In this document: piece after piece, positions 27,105-35,062 of the stretch
Numbering within the stretch: the first letter of the stretch is position 1
Layout: each line of letters begins with the position of its first letter
Assembly: GCA_025060075.1 (NCBI GenBank)
Contig: JANXCZ010000048.1
Location: 1 to 35,062 of the forward strand
Source of the DNA: Thermodesulfovibrio sp.
GTDB lineage: Bacteria > Nitrospirota > Thermodesulfovibrionia > Thermodesulfovibrionales > Thermodesulfovibrionaceae
Direction: 5' to 3'
DNA length: 35,062 nucleotides
Translations under genes and position numbers: made by a program
The notes under the pieces: generated by a model
The model's input: the letters and a program-made list of their open reading frames with translations, nothing else
Told to the model about the DNA's origin: nothing
The model's database searches: none

Positions 27105-27698
27105 TTAGGACAATACTTCTTTGTTAATTTTTATTGGAATGTTTTTTCTTACTGACATTAAAAAGGAGTTCAAAAAAGCTTCATCAGATATTTCACTTTT
27201 ATCCTTTGCTAACATAATAGTTTGCAAAGTTTTGGAAATAGTTATGTTTCTCTTGAGAAAAGCTTCATATTGAGCAGGAGTTATCTTATTAAGCTTTAGA
27301 GTCTGAAAATATATGTCTTTTTGAAAGACTCCATTTCTTTTGAATCTTGGATCGTTAATGATTGCATCTTGGATTTCTTTATTTGTTGCCTCAATTTTAT
27401 ATTTCTTTGCTAAATAAAGCAATACTTCTTCATTAATTAAATCTTCAAGAACCTTTTCCTTAAGTTTTTTTTCCAAATCTTCGGAAGATTTTTGCCCAAA
27501 TACCTCTCTGTAGACTCTTAATGTTTCATCATACTGTCTCCAGAAACGCTCTGTTGTAATTTTTTGCCCACCAACTTCTGCTACTGTATTGGTAGGCTGA
27601 TTGTCTACAGTGCCTACGCCCCAGAAAATAAAGGTGATTATTACAATAAAAAATAGAAAATAAAAATATTTTGCATTTTTTCTGAGTGTTTTTATCAC
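27105..27698 (-). CDS. SurA N-terminal domain membrane protein (PpiD-like, no PPIase domain)
   Basis: A 197-aa protein with one transmembrane helix (YFYLFFIVIITFIFWGVG) and a periplasmic SurA/PpiD N-terminal chaperone domain (AEVGGQKITTERFWRQY, EDLINEEVLLYLAKKY). It ends before any parvulin domain, so it is a chaperone-only version, not an isomerase. It starts with GTG 27698, with GGGAGG 6 nt upstream. It opens the cdaA operon, so it may assist folding of outer-face proteins in the same envelope context. Confidence 0.8.
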   Translation of the reverse strand: MIKTLRKNAKYFYFLFFIVIITFIFWGVGTVDNQPTNTVAEVGGQKITTERFWRQYDETLRVYREVFGQKSSEDLEKKLKEKVLEDLINEEVLLYLAKKYKIEATNKEIQDAIINDPRFKRNGVFQKDIYFQTLKLNKITPAQYEAFLKRNITISKTLQTIMLAKDKSEISDEAFLNSFLMSVRKNIPIKINKEVLS

Positions 27699-27766
27699 CG
27701 TAATCCTCCCTCTTAAATGGTCTTAACTTTTTACTTTAAAAGAATTTTTTAGCATAAGGCAAGCTA

Positions 27767-27775
27767 TGATATAAT
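27767..27775 (+). promoter_or_regulatory. Extended -10 promoter of the fmdB-like gene
   Basis: TGATATAAT, a perfect -10 with the TGn extension. ATG 27812 follows after 36 nt with GGGGTG as ribosome site, so this one is a leadered transcript that probably runs on into gyrA. Confidence 0.5.
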
Positions 27776-27811
27776 AAAAAAGCTAAAATCAAAACTTTAT
27801 GGGGTGAAAAA

Positions 27812-28012
27812 ATGCCTATATATGAGTATGAGTGTAAAAACTGTGGAGAGTATTTTGAGATCCTGGTTTTTGGTAAAAAGACTATCTCATGCCCCAAATG
27901 TGGCTCATATGAGTTAAATAAGAAATTTTCTACTTTTGCTACAAGAGGCTTAGAGAAAGGAAATTCAAGATGTGGTTCCTGTAAAGTCTCCTCATGTAGC
28001 ACATGTAAATAA
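27812..28012 (+). CDS. FmdB-family zinc ribbon protein
   Basis: A 66-aa protein starting MPIYEYECKNCG, the standard opening of FmdB/CxxC_CXXC_SSSS proteins. C8, C11, C27 and C30 form a zinc ribbon. The tail adds five further cysteines (RCGSCKVSSCSTC), which could bind a second metal. The role is unknown; the family has been linked loosely to transcription control. gyrA begins 58 nt downstream. Confidence 0.88.
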   Translation: MPIYEYECKNCGEYFEILVFGKKTISCPKCGSYELNKKFSTFATRGLEKGNSRCGSCKVSSCSTCK

Positions 28013-28070
28013 ATTTTATCCATCTTATCCTAAATGAACCTCATAATACAAAAAATTTAAGGAGTAACTT

Positions 28071-30551
28071 ATGCCAAATGTTTTGAAAGTTAGTATTGAA
28101 GAGGAAATGAAGACAAGTTACCTTGATTACGCAATGAGCGTAATCATAGGTAGAGCTCTTCCTGATGTAAGAGATGGACTTAAACCTGTTCAGAGAAGAA
28201 TTCTTTATGCCATGTTTCGTGAAGGATTGCTTGCTGGTAAAAAATACTCAAAATGTGCTGGAGTTGTTGGTGAAGTTCTGAAGAAGTATCATCCTCATGG
28301 AGACCAGGCAGTATATGATGCATTGGTAAGGCTTGCCCAAGACTTTAATATGAGATATCCATTGATAGATGGGCAGGGTAATTTTGGTTCTATTGATGGT
28401 GATCCACCTGCTGCTTATCGTTATACAGAGGCAAGACTTACAAAAATTGCCGAGGAGTTATTACAAGATATAGACAAAGAAACAGTGCCTTTTGTTCCAA
28501 ACTTTGATTCAACAACTCAAGAACCTCTTGTACTTCCTGCCCGTATTCCGAATCTTCTTATTAATGGTTCTTCAGGAATTGCAGTAGGAATGGCAACAAA
28601 TATACCACCACACAATCTTAATGAAATCGTAGATGCATTGATTAAGCTTCTTGATCATCCTCAAATATCAGTAGAAGAACTCTTAGATATTGTAAAAGGT
28701 CCTGATTTTCCAACTGGTGGCATAATTTATGGTACTGAGGGAATTAGAGATCTCTATTTAACAGGCAGAGGACTTATAAAAATAAGAGCAAAGGTTAAAA
28801 TTGAAAGGGAAACAAAGGTTAAAAAGGCTAAAGGTTTGTCATTGATTGAAGCAGAACCTGACACGAAAGGATTCAAAGAAAGAATTGTAATCACAGAAGT
28901 TCCATATCAAGTAAATAAAGCTAAGCTTGTTGAGAAAATAGCAGAGCTTGTAAGAGAAAAGAAAATTGAAGGAATAACAGAAATAAGAGATGAATCAAAC
29001 AGAGAAGGCATAAGAGTGGTTCTTGAACTTAGAAAAGGAGAGATGCCAGAGGTAATTCTCAATAATCTATATAAACATACTCAGATGGAGACTACATTTG
29101 GTGGAATAATGCTTGCAATAGTTGATGGTCAACCAAAGATTTTAAACTTAAAGGAAGCTTTATGGGAGTTTCTAAAACATAGAAAAGATGTTGTAATAAA
29201 AAGAACGGCTTTTGATCTTAAGAAGGCTGAACACCAAGCCCATATACTACTTGGACTAAAAATAGCTGTTGAAAATCTTGATGAGATAATCTCTATAATT
29301 AGAAGCTCTCAAAATCCTGAGGAAGCTAAGATTAATCTTATGAACAGATTTCCATTGACAGAAATTCAGGCACAAGCAATACTTGATATGAGACTGCAAA
29401 AACTTACAGGCTTAGAAAGAGAAAAAATCATAAAAGATTATGAAGAAATCCTTAAGGAAATTGAGCGACTAAGAGCAATACTTGAGAATGAAGAGTTAGT
29501 AAAAAATATTATTAAGGAAGAGCTTATTGAGATAAAGCAAAAATATGGAGATGAAAGAAAAACCGAGATAGAGACTGAAAAAAAGGAGACAAAGCCTGAG
29601 GATTTCATTAAACATGAAGATATGGTAATAACTCTTACACATCTTGGCTACATAAAGAGAACTTCTCTGTCTGATTACAGAAGTCAGAAAAGAGGAGGCA
29701 AAGGGCTTACTCCTATGGAGACTCTTACAGATGACTATCTTGAGACAGTTTTAGTAGGATCAACGCATGATCATATAATGTTTTTCAGTAATCTTGGAAG
29801 AGTCTATTGTCTTAAGGTTTATCAAATTCCCGAGGCTGGAAGACTCTCTAAGGGAAAGGCTATTGTAAATCTCTTACCTCTTCAGGAGGGAGAGAAAATA
29901 ACTACTGCATTGGTATGTAAGGATATTGAAGAAGGTTATCTTATGATGTTTACAAAAAAGGGATTTGTTAAAAAAACATCTCTTGAAGAGTTTAAAAATA
30001 TAAGACAAAAAGGAGTTTTTGCTATAGAGCTTGAAGAAGGCGATGAACTAATATCAGTTAGAAAGACAACAGGGAAGAATCAGCTTATAATTGCTACTAA
30101 AATGGGCATGGCATTAAGATTTAGCGAAGAAGATGTAAGGGCTATGGGAAGGACAGCTCGTGGTGTAATTGGAATAAGATTTTCAGAGCCTGAGGATGAA
30201 GTAGTATCTGCTGATGTTTTATCTGAAGGTGCCTTTGTTCTTACAATTACAGAGAAAGGAATTGGTAAGAAAACTCCAATTGAAGAGTATCGTCTACAGC
30301 ATAGAGCAGGTGTGGGAGTAAAGAATATTAGGCTTTCTTCAAAGACTGGAAAAGTAGTCTCATCTATTCAAGTAAGGGAAGATGATGAGATAATAGTTTG
30401 TAGTAATAGTAAGATGATAAGGCTCAAGGTTTCTCAAATTCGTACTCAAGGAAGAGACACAACAGGAGTAAGAATAATTGATCTTTCTGCTGATGATAAT
30501 GTTGTTAGCATTGGAAGAATATTAGAAGGAGAGGAAAATGTCAATTTATAA
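28071..30551 (+). CDS. gyrA: DNA gyrase subunit A
   Basis: An 826-aa type II topoisomerase subunit that cuts and rejoins DNA during negative supercoiling. The catalytic tyrosine is Y118 ([10 protein letters not shown]). The C-terminal beta-pinwheel contains the GyrA box as QKRGGKG, which separates it from ParC. The position of E. coli Ser83 is Gln (Q79 in HGDQAVYD) while Asp87 is conserved (D83). AAGGAG lies 7 nt before ATG. The last 14 nt overlap the next gene. gyrB is not in the window. Confidence 0.97.
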   Translation: MPNVLKVSIEEEMKTSYLDYAMSVIIGRALPDVRDGLKPVQRRILYAMFREGLLAGKKYSKCAGVVGEVLKKYHPHGDQAVYDALVRLAQDFNMRYPLIDGQGNFGSIDGDPPAAYRYTEARLTKIAEELLQDIDKETVPFVPNFDSTTQEPLVLPARIPNLLINGSSGIAVGMATNIPPHNLNEIVDALIKLLDHPQISVEELLDIVKGPDFPTGGIIYGTEGIRDLYLTGRGLIKIRAKVKIERETKVKKAKGLSLIEAEPDTKGFKERIVITEVPYQVNKAKLVEKIAELVREKKIEGITEIRDESNREGIRVVLELRKGEMPEVILNNLYKHTQMETTFGGIMLAIVDGQPKILNLKEALWEFLKHRKDVVIKRTAFDLKKAEHQAHILLGLKIAVENLDEIISIIRSSQNPEEAKINLMNRFPLTEIQAQAILDMRLQKLTGLEREKIIKDYEEILKEIERLRAILENEELVKNIIKEELIEIKQKYGDERKTEIETEKKETKPEDFIKHEDMVITLTHLGYIKRTSLSDYRSQKRGGKGLTPMETLTDDYLETVLVGSTHDHIMFFSNLGRVYCLKVYQIPEAGRLSKGKAIVNLLPLQEGEKITTALVCKDIEEGYLMMFTKKGFVKKTSLEEFKNIRQKGVFAIELEEGDELISVRKTTGKNQLIIATKMGMALRFSEEDVRAMGRTARGVIGIRFSEPEDEVVSADVLSEGAFVLTITEKGIGKKTPIEEYRLQHRAGVGVKNIRLSSKTGKVVSSIQVREDDEIIVCSNSKMIRLKVSQIRTQGRDTTGVRIIDLSADDNVVSIGRILEGEENVNL

Positions 30552-33234
30552 TCTTGAGTATTTTTTTAATCCAAGAAGAATTGCAGTTATAGGAGCTGAA
30601 AATACTCCTGGAACAGTTGGATATACAGTTTTTAGAAATCTTATCGGAGAAGAATACAAGGGCATTGTATATCCTGTAAATTCAAAATCAGACTCAATTC
30701 AGGGAGTTGAAGCCTACAGAAGACTGAGTGATATTTCAAAAGAGATAGATCTTGTTGTTATAGCTCAAGACTGTGGTTCAGGCATCTTAGATGTTCTTGA
30801 AGAATGTGGGCAGAAGGGTGTCAAGGGAGTTATTTTGCTTTGTCCTGATTTCAGAACAAGAGTTAAGGATGCAATGTATCTTGAAGAAAAAATAGAAGAA
30901 ATTCATAGAAAATATGGTTTCAGACTTTTAGGGCCTAATACTCTTGGCTTTATAAGACCCGGAATAAATTTAAATGCGAGTCTTTTCAGAAGAAAGCTTA
31001 ATAAGGGAAATATTGCTTTAATAGTTCAAAGTGCAACCCTTTCAGTTGCTCTTTTAGATAGAGCAGCTGATAAAAATATTGGATTTAGTTACTTTGTTTC
31101 TCTTGGTTCTGACATAGATATAGACATCGCTGATCTTATAGATTTTTTTGGTGTTGATCCTTCAACAAGAGCAATAGTTATATATATGCAGTCTATAAAA
31201 AATGGAAGAAAGTTTATGACTTCTGCGCGTTCCTTTGCTTTTTCAAAACCGATAGTAATAGTAAAATCAGGTAAGTTTGTTGAGTCTCAAGAGATTGCTA
31301 TAACTCACTCAGGATTACTTGCTGGAGAAGACAAGGTTTATGATACTGCCTTTAAAAGAGCAGGTGCTGTAAGGGTAGATGAGACTCTTGATATGTTTTA
31401 TATAACTGAAACTCTTTCGAAACAAAGAAGACCAAGAGGCAAAAGACTTGCAATAATTACCAATGCAGGTGCTCCAGCTGTCAGCGCTGTTGATAGTCTT
31501 ATTAAACTTGAGGGAGAGCTTGCGGAGTTTTCACAAGAAACTATAAAAGATTTAGAAGGTATTGTTCCTGCTCGTATAATTAGAAATCCCCTCGATTTAG
31601 TTTCAGATGCAAAACCTGAGGACTATGAGAATGCATTAAGAATAGTTATTAAAGATAAAAACGTAGATGGAGTCTTGATAATGTTTACTCCATCATTAGG
31701 AACTAATCCAGTAGAGACAGCTCAGAGGGTTATAAAAATAGTAAAGGAAAATCCATATAAACCTGTCCTTACAAACTGGATGGGAGCATCATCAGTTAGT
31801 GAAGCAAGAGAGATGCTTGACTCTAATGGAATTCCTACATTTGTAACTCCTGAGCAGGCAGTAAGAACATTTATGTATATGTATAAATATGACTTTAATC
31901 TTAAGCTACTTCTTGAAACTCCCCAAACTATTCTTAAAGACGTAACTTTTAATACAGAAAGAGTAACAGAAATTATTGAAAGAGCAATCTCTCAAGGAAG
32001 AACTGTTCCCACATTTTTTGAGGGCTCGGAAATACTCTCTGCATATGGAATTCCTGTAATTCTTACAAAAAGGGCAAATAACATACAGGAACTTAAAGAA
32101 GCAATCGCGGAAATAGGTTATCCTATTGTTTTAAAGATAGATACACCAAAAATAATACATAAATTTAAAAAAGGTGGAGTTATTCTTGATATAAGAGATG
32201 AAGAAAGAGCTATTGAGGGATTTAAGTGGCTTAAGTCACTTGCTAATGAACATGGAGATCCTGATGCTTCTGTTATAGTTCAGCCAATGGTTATAAGATA
32301 TGGATATGAGCTTGCTCTCGGAGCTAAAAAAGATCCAACCTTTGGAGCAGTTATTCTTTTTGGAACAGGAGGACATCTTCTTGAAGCATTGGAGGATTAC
32401 TCAGTTGGACTTCCTCCATTAAATCAAACCCTTGCAAGGAGACTTATGGAAGAGACAAAAATTTATAGATATCTTAAAAAATATCCTTACTATGAGAGTG
32501 TGCTTATTAAACTGGAAGAGACTATTGTAAAATTCTCATATCTTATATCTGATTTTCCTCAGATAAAAGAGTTTGATATTAATCCCATATTTATCACAGA
32601 CTCTGAAATATTCGCTCTTGACTGTAGCATAATCTTAGACAAGACTGCTCCAAAGAAAAAGACATTTATAAAAGGTGAGTTTTGCCCACCACATTTAAGT
32701 ATATGTCCATATCCTGTTCATCTTTATAAGGAAGTTGAGCTTAAAAATGGTGTAAAAGCAGTTTTAAGACCAATAAAAGCTGAAGATGAGTCTCTTATTG
32801 CAAGTCTTCTTGGAAGATGTTCTGAAAGAACCATAAGTCTTAGATTTTTCCAAAGAGCAATTGATCTAAGACATGAAAATCTTGTTAAGTTTTGTCAGAT
32901 TGACTATGACAGAAACTTAGCCTTTGTATGTGTAATAAAGGAAGCAGAAGAGGAAAAAATAATTGGCGATGTTAGAATTTCTCGTGACCCCGATGGAATA
33001 GATGCAGATATGGCTATACTTGTTGAAGATGAATGGCAGGGTAAGGGAGTTGGAAAGGCTTTATGTAGCTATGCTATTGAGGTAGCAAAGGATTTAGGAG
33101 TAAAAAGAATATGGATGGATATATTAAGGATTAATACATATATGCTTGGACTTGCAGAAAGATTGGGCTTTGTAAAACATCATGTAGAGGAGGATAGCAT
33201 TAAAGTGTTGTTAAACCTTGAAAACGATTCATGA
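30538..33234 (+). CDS. ADP-forming acyl-CoA synthetase/GNAT acetyltransferase fusion (Pat-like)
   Basis: An 898-aa protein with the Pat/PatZ domain order: CoA-binding Rossmann domain (1-130, [16 protein letters not shown]), two succinyl-CoA-ligase-like domains (150-455), an ATP-grasp domain (485-700, [28 protein letters not shown]) and a C-terminal GNAT domain (about 735-890) with the acetyl-CoA loop [11 protein letters not shown]. The family acetylates lysines, for example in acetyl-CoA synthetase. H257 in ITHSGLLAG matches the phospho-His of active ADP-forming synthetases, which Pat proteins usually lack. It overlaps gyrA by 14 nt and the next regulator by 4 nt. Confidence 0.9.
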   Translation: MSIYNLEYFFNPRRIAVIGAENTPGTVGYTVFRNLIGEEYKGIVYPVNSKSDSIQGVEAYRRLSDISKEIDLVVIAQDCGSGILDVLEECGQKGVKGVILLCPDFRTRVKDAMYLEEKIEEIHRKYGFRLLGPNTLGFIRPGINLNASLFRRKLNKGNIALIVQSATLSVALLDRAADKNIGFSYFVSLGSDIDIDIADLIDFFGVDPSTRAIVIYMQSIKNGRKFMTSARSFAFSKPIVIVKSGKFVESQEIAITHSGLLAGEDKVYDTAFKRAGAVRVDETLDMFYITETLSKQRRPRGKRLAIITNAGAPAVSAVDSLIKLEGELAEFSQETIKDLEGIVPARIIRNPLDLVSDAKPEDYENALRIVIKDKNVDGVLIMFTPSLGTNPVETAQRVIKIVKENPYKPVLTNWMGASSVSEAREMLDSNGIPTFVTPEQAVRTFMYMYKYDFNLKLLLETPQTILKDVTFNTERVTEIIERAISQGRTVPTFFEGSEILSAYGIPVILTKRANNIQELKEAIAEIGYPIVLKIDTPKIIHKFKKGGVILDIRDEERAIEGFKWLKSLANEHGDPDASVIVQPMVIRYGYELALGAKKDPTFGAVILFGTGGHLLEALEDYSVGLPPLNQTLARRLMEETKIYRYLKKYPYYESVLIKLEETIVKFSYLISDFPQIKEFDINPIFITDSEIFALDCSIILDKTAPKKKTFIKGEFCPPHLSICPYPVHLYKEVELKNGVKAVLRPIKAEDESLIASLLGRCSERTISLRFFQRAIDLRHENLVKFCQIDYDRNLAFVCVIKEAEEEKIIGDVRISRDPDGIDADMAILVEDEWQGKGVGKALCSYAIEVAKDLGVKRIWMDILRINTYMLGLAERLGFVKHHVEEDSIKVLLNLENDS

Positions 33235-34583
33235 CCGAAAGACTTCTAATTGCAGATGGAAACAGTAGTTTAAGGGAAACTCTAAGCAGTTATTTACAGA
33301 AAGAAGGTTTTATTGTTGATTGTGCATCAAACTTTCATCAAGCTTTAAACATATATGCTTCTTATCTTCATGATTTTGCAATTATTGAGATAGAGCTACC
33401 TGATGGTGATGGTATTGAATTGGCAGATAAGATTAAGATTTTAAATCCTAAGGTAAAAATAATTCTTACAACTTCATATCCATCAATAAACACAGCTATT
33501 AAGGCAATAAAACTTAAAGTAGAAGACTATCTTATTAAGCCATTCATTTATGATGAAGTAAAAGCTTGTCTTAAAAAAATTATTAGATCATCAGAAAATA
33601 AAACACAAACTGAAAAATTTTCAAATTTCAGAGAAAAAGACGAATTAGGATCAATAATCGGTGAGTCACCGGAGATTAAACTTCTATTTGAAAAGATAAA
33701 AAAAATTGCCAATACTCCCACAAATGTCTTACTTCTTGGTGAAACAGGAACTGGTAAAGAACTCTTTGCAAGAGCAATTCATGAGTCAAGTTATAGAAAA
33801 AAGAAACCTTTTGTAGCAATAAACTGTGCAAGTCTTCCTGAAAATCTTCTTGAGAGTGAACTTTTTGGTTTTGTTAAAGGAGCTTTTACTGGTGCTACTT
33901 CAGACAAAAAAGGACTTCTTGAAATAGCAGATGGTGGAACAGTCTTTCTTGATGAGATTGGAGATTTACCTTTAAGTCTTCAAGCAAAGCTCTTAAGAGT
34001 TTTAGAAGACATGGAGATTCGTCCTCTTGGCAGTGTTATAAGCAAAAAAGTTGACCTAAGATTCATATCTGCAACTAATAAGAATTTAATTGAAGCAGTA
34101 AAAGAGGGAAAATTTAGAGAAGATCTATTCTTTAGATTAAACGTTATTACCTTAACGATTCCACCACTAAGAGAAAGAGGTAAAGATATAGAGATTCTTG
34201 CTTATCATTTTATGCGTAAGTTTGCAATAAAGATGGGTAAAAATTTGAAAAAGATAGATCCTCAAGCTATAAAGCTTCTTTACAAACATTCATGGCCTGG
34301 TAATATAAGGGAATTACAGAATGTTATTGAACAAGCAGTTGTTTTCTGTGAAGGAGATACAATAAAACCTGAAGACCTTCCAGAGTATATACAGCATCCA
34401 GAAAAGTTCTTTGATAAAGCAAAAGAAATACCTTTTCTTTCAATTGAGGATTATACTAAGGAGTTTATACTAAAGTATCAATCTATCTATACAGAACAAG
34501 AACTTGCTGAAATACTTGGAATTACAAGAAAAACTTTATGGGAAAAGAGAAAAAAATGGGGAATTCCTCGTCCTTCCGAGTAG
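33231..34583 (+). CDS. NtrC-like sigma-54 activator with degenerate receiver domain
   Basis: A 450-aa regulator. The receiver (1-118) has Glu at the phospho-acceptor position (E53 in [11 protein letters not shown]) and ADG instead of the VDD acidic pair (A8-D9-G10), while K103 (LIKPF) is kept. It probably cannot be phosphorylated normally, and Glu may mimic the active state. The AAA+ domain is intact: Walker [15 protein letters not shown] for sigma-54 contact (217-222), Walker B VFLDEIG. The C-terminal helix-turn-helix is [19 protein letters not shown]. The start ATGA overlaps the acetyltransferase stop, suggesting a shared pathway. No histidine kinase is adjacent. Confidence 0.93.
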   Translation: MTERLLIADGNSSLRETLSSYLQKEGFIVDCASNFHQALNIYASYLHDFAIIEIELPDGDGIELADKIKILNPKVKIILTTSYPSINTAIKAIKLKVEDYLIKPFIYDEVKACLKKIIRSSENKTQTEKFSNFREKDELGSIIGESPEIKLLFEKIKKIANTPTNVLLLGETGTGKELFARAIHESSYRKKKPFVAINCASLPENLLESELFGFVKGAFTGATSDKKGLLEIADGGTVFLDEIGDLPLSLQAKLLRVLEDMEIRPLGSVISKKVDLRFISATNKNLIEAVKEGKFREDLFFRLNVITLTIPPLRERGKDIEILAYHFMRKFAIKMGKNLKKIDPQAIKLLYKHSWPGNIRELQNVIEQAVVFCEGDTIKPEDLPEYIQHPEKFFDKAKEIPFLSIEDYTKEFILKYQSIYTEQELAEILGITRKTLWEKRKKWGIPRPSE

Positions 34584-34674
34584 TATTCCTTATTTTCAAG
34601 CCTTTAAGAATTATGTCTCAAATAATTTAACTTTTTTAGAATGTTACTTTTCTTCCAATACTTTTACTTTATGT

Positions 34675-34688
34675 AACGGTTAACCGTT
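34675..34688. promoter_or_regulatory. 14-bp perfect palindrome AACGGTTAACCGTT
   Basis: It lies in the 176-bp gap between the NtrC-like gene and the exonuclease gene. As RNA it is only a 5-bp stem with a TTAA loop followed by six T, so it could be a weak terminator or a dimeric-repressor operator for the downstream gene. The rest of the gap holds nothing I can name. Confidence 0.35.
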
Positions 34689-34759
34689 TTTTGAAAATTA
34701 AAATATCCTTATTTTTTAAAGCATTTTTTATTGGCATGTTGTTTGATCAATGTGTGTGT

Positions 34760-35062
34760 ATGTTTAATTTTTTCAAAAAAAACAAGATAGAGCCAAAACT
34801 TCTTAAGAAGAAAGAGTTTGTTGTACTTGACACTGAGCTTACAGGATTAAGTGAGAGGAATGACAGTATTATCTCAATCGGAGCAATCATAATGAAGGAA
34901 AGAAGTATTTTAATTGGAGATATTTTTTACAGAGTGCTTAATCCTCATTGCAAACCAAAAGATGAAACTGTGTTAATTCATAGGTTGACATCTACAGAGC
35001 TTGAGAAATCTCCAGATATAAAGCTTATTCTTAAGGAATTTTTGGATTTTCTTAAGGACAGA
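34760..35062 (+). CDS. DEDDh 3'-5' exonuclease (DNA Pol III epsilon-like), cut by window end
   Basis: The frame from ATG 34760 stays open for 101 codons to the last base. Residues 22-36 contain the ExoI motif LDTELTGL with the D-x-E metal ligands, and SIISIGAIIM followed by VLNPHCKP continue the RNase T/epsilon fold. The ExoII and ExoIII motifs would be beyond the edge. The start is uncertain: ATG 34736 is in frame upstream, and neither has a ribosome site. It may be a proofreading-type or stand-alone exonuclease. Confidence 0.75.
   Translation, partial: MFNFFKKNKIEPKLLKKKEFVVLDTELTGLSERNDSIISIGAIIMKERSILIGDIFYRVLNPHCKPKDETVLIHRLTSTELEKSPDIKLILKEFLDFLKDR

Noticed and set aside
27736-28023. 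95-aa minus-strand ORF opposite the fmdB-like gene
   Set aside because: Shadow of the zinc ribbon gene, which has the family signature and a promoter on the plus strand.

Overview
The window is AT-rich, densely packed bacterial chromosome. There are about 29 protein-coding genes on both strands, many overlapping by 1-60 nt. I see no rRNA, tRNA, CRISPR array, intact insertion sequence or prophage. The content suggests a thermophilic, anaerobic, sulfur-metabolising bacterium of the Thermodesulfovibrio type (Nitrospirota): a DsrC-family protein, a ferredoxin-dependent 2-oxoacid oxidoreductase, a TorD-type molybdoenzyme chaperone, a sigma-54 regulator, purine-rich coding strands and AGA-dominated arginine codons. 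The taxonomic call is inference from gene content only.

Layout. 1-2012 (minus): a gene with a HsdR-N-like fold, then the 5' part of glutamine-dependent NAD synthetase, cut by the window edge. 2147-4965 (plus): a membrane-anchored cytochrome c and a DUF255 thioredoxin/glycosidase-fold protein. 4948-5998: a DUF2703 gene (minus) and a thermonuclease lipoprotein (plus). 9850-5995 (minus): a tight operon of hemL, a TorD-like chaperone, atpZ, atpI, a 63-aa membrane protein and pgi. 9917-13834: a signalling locus with a stand-alone receiver (plus) facing a lipoprotein/histidine-kinase pair (minus). 13912-18963 (plus): a NitT/TauT-type ABC permease and ATPase without a binding protein, then malQ. 18929-19741 (minus): mtgA. 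19742-20343: about 600 nt without an intact gene, probably a decayed gene. 20344-24161 (plus): superoxide dismutase, a DsrC-like fusion lacking the catalytic cysteines, and both subunits of a 2-oxoacid:ferredoxin oxidoreductase. 27698-24326 (minus): a SurA-N membrane protein, cdaA, cdaR and glmM, i.e. c-di-AMP synthesis beside peptidoglycan precursor synthesis. 27767-34583 (plus): an FmdB-type zinc ribbon, gyrA, an acyl-CoA-synthetase/GNAT fusion and an NtrC-like regulator with Glu at the phospho-acceptor position. 34760-end: the start of a DEDDh exonuclease.

Strongest observations. (1) At least five first-of-operon genes have a sigma-70 -10 box placed so that transcription would begin at or next to the start codon (leaderless mRNAs). 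Several use an extended TGn -10, and two promoters are nearly identical. (2) The DsrC-like fusion lacks both C-terminal redox cysteines and sits between SOD and an iron-sulfur oxidoreductase. (3) The NtrC-like regulator has a degenerate receiver and is translationally coupled to an acetyltransferase fusion that keeps its acyl-CoA-synthetase histidine. (4) The locus 9917-16955 combines a sensory binding protein, a multi-TM kinase, a single-domain receiver and an orphan ABC importer, with no clear ligand. I did not find a clearly new defence or mobile system.
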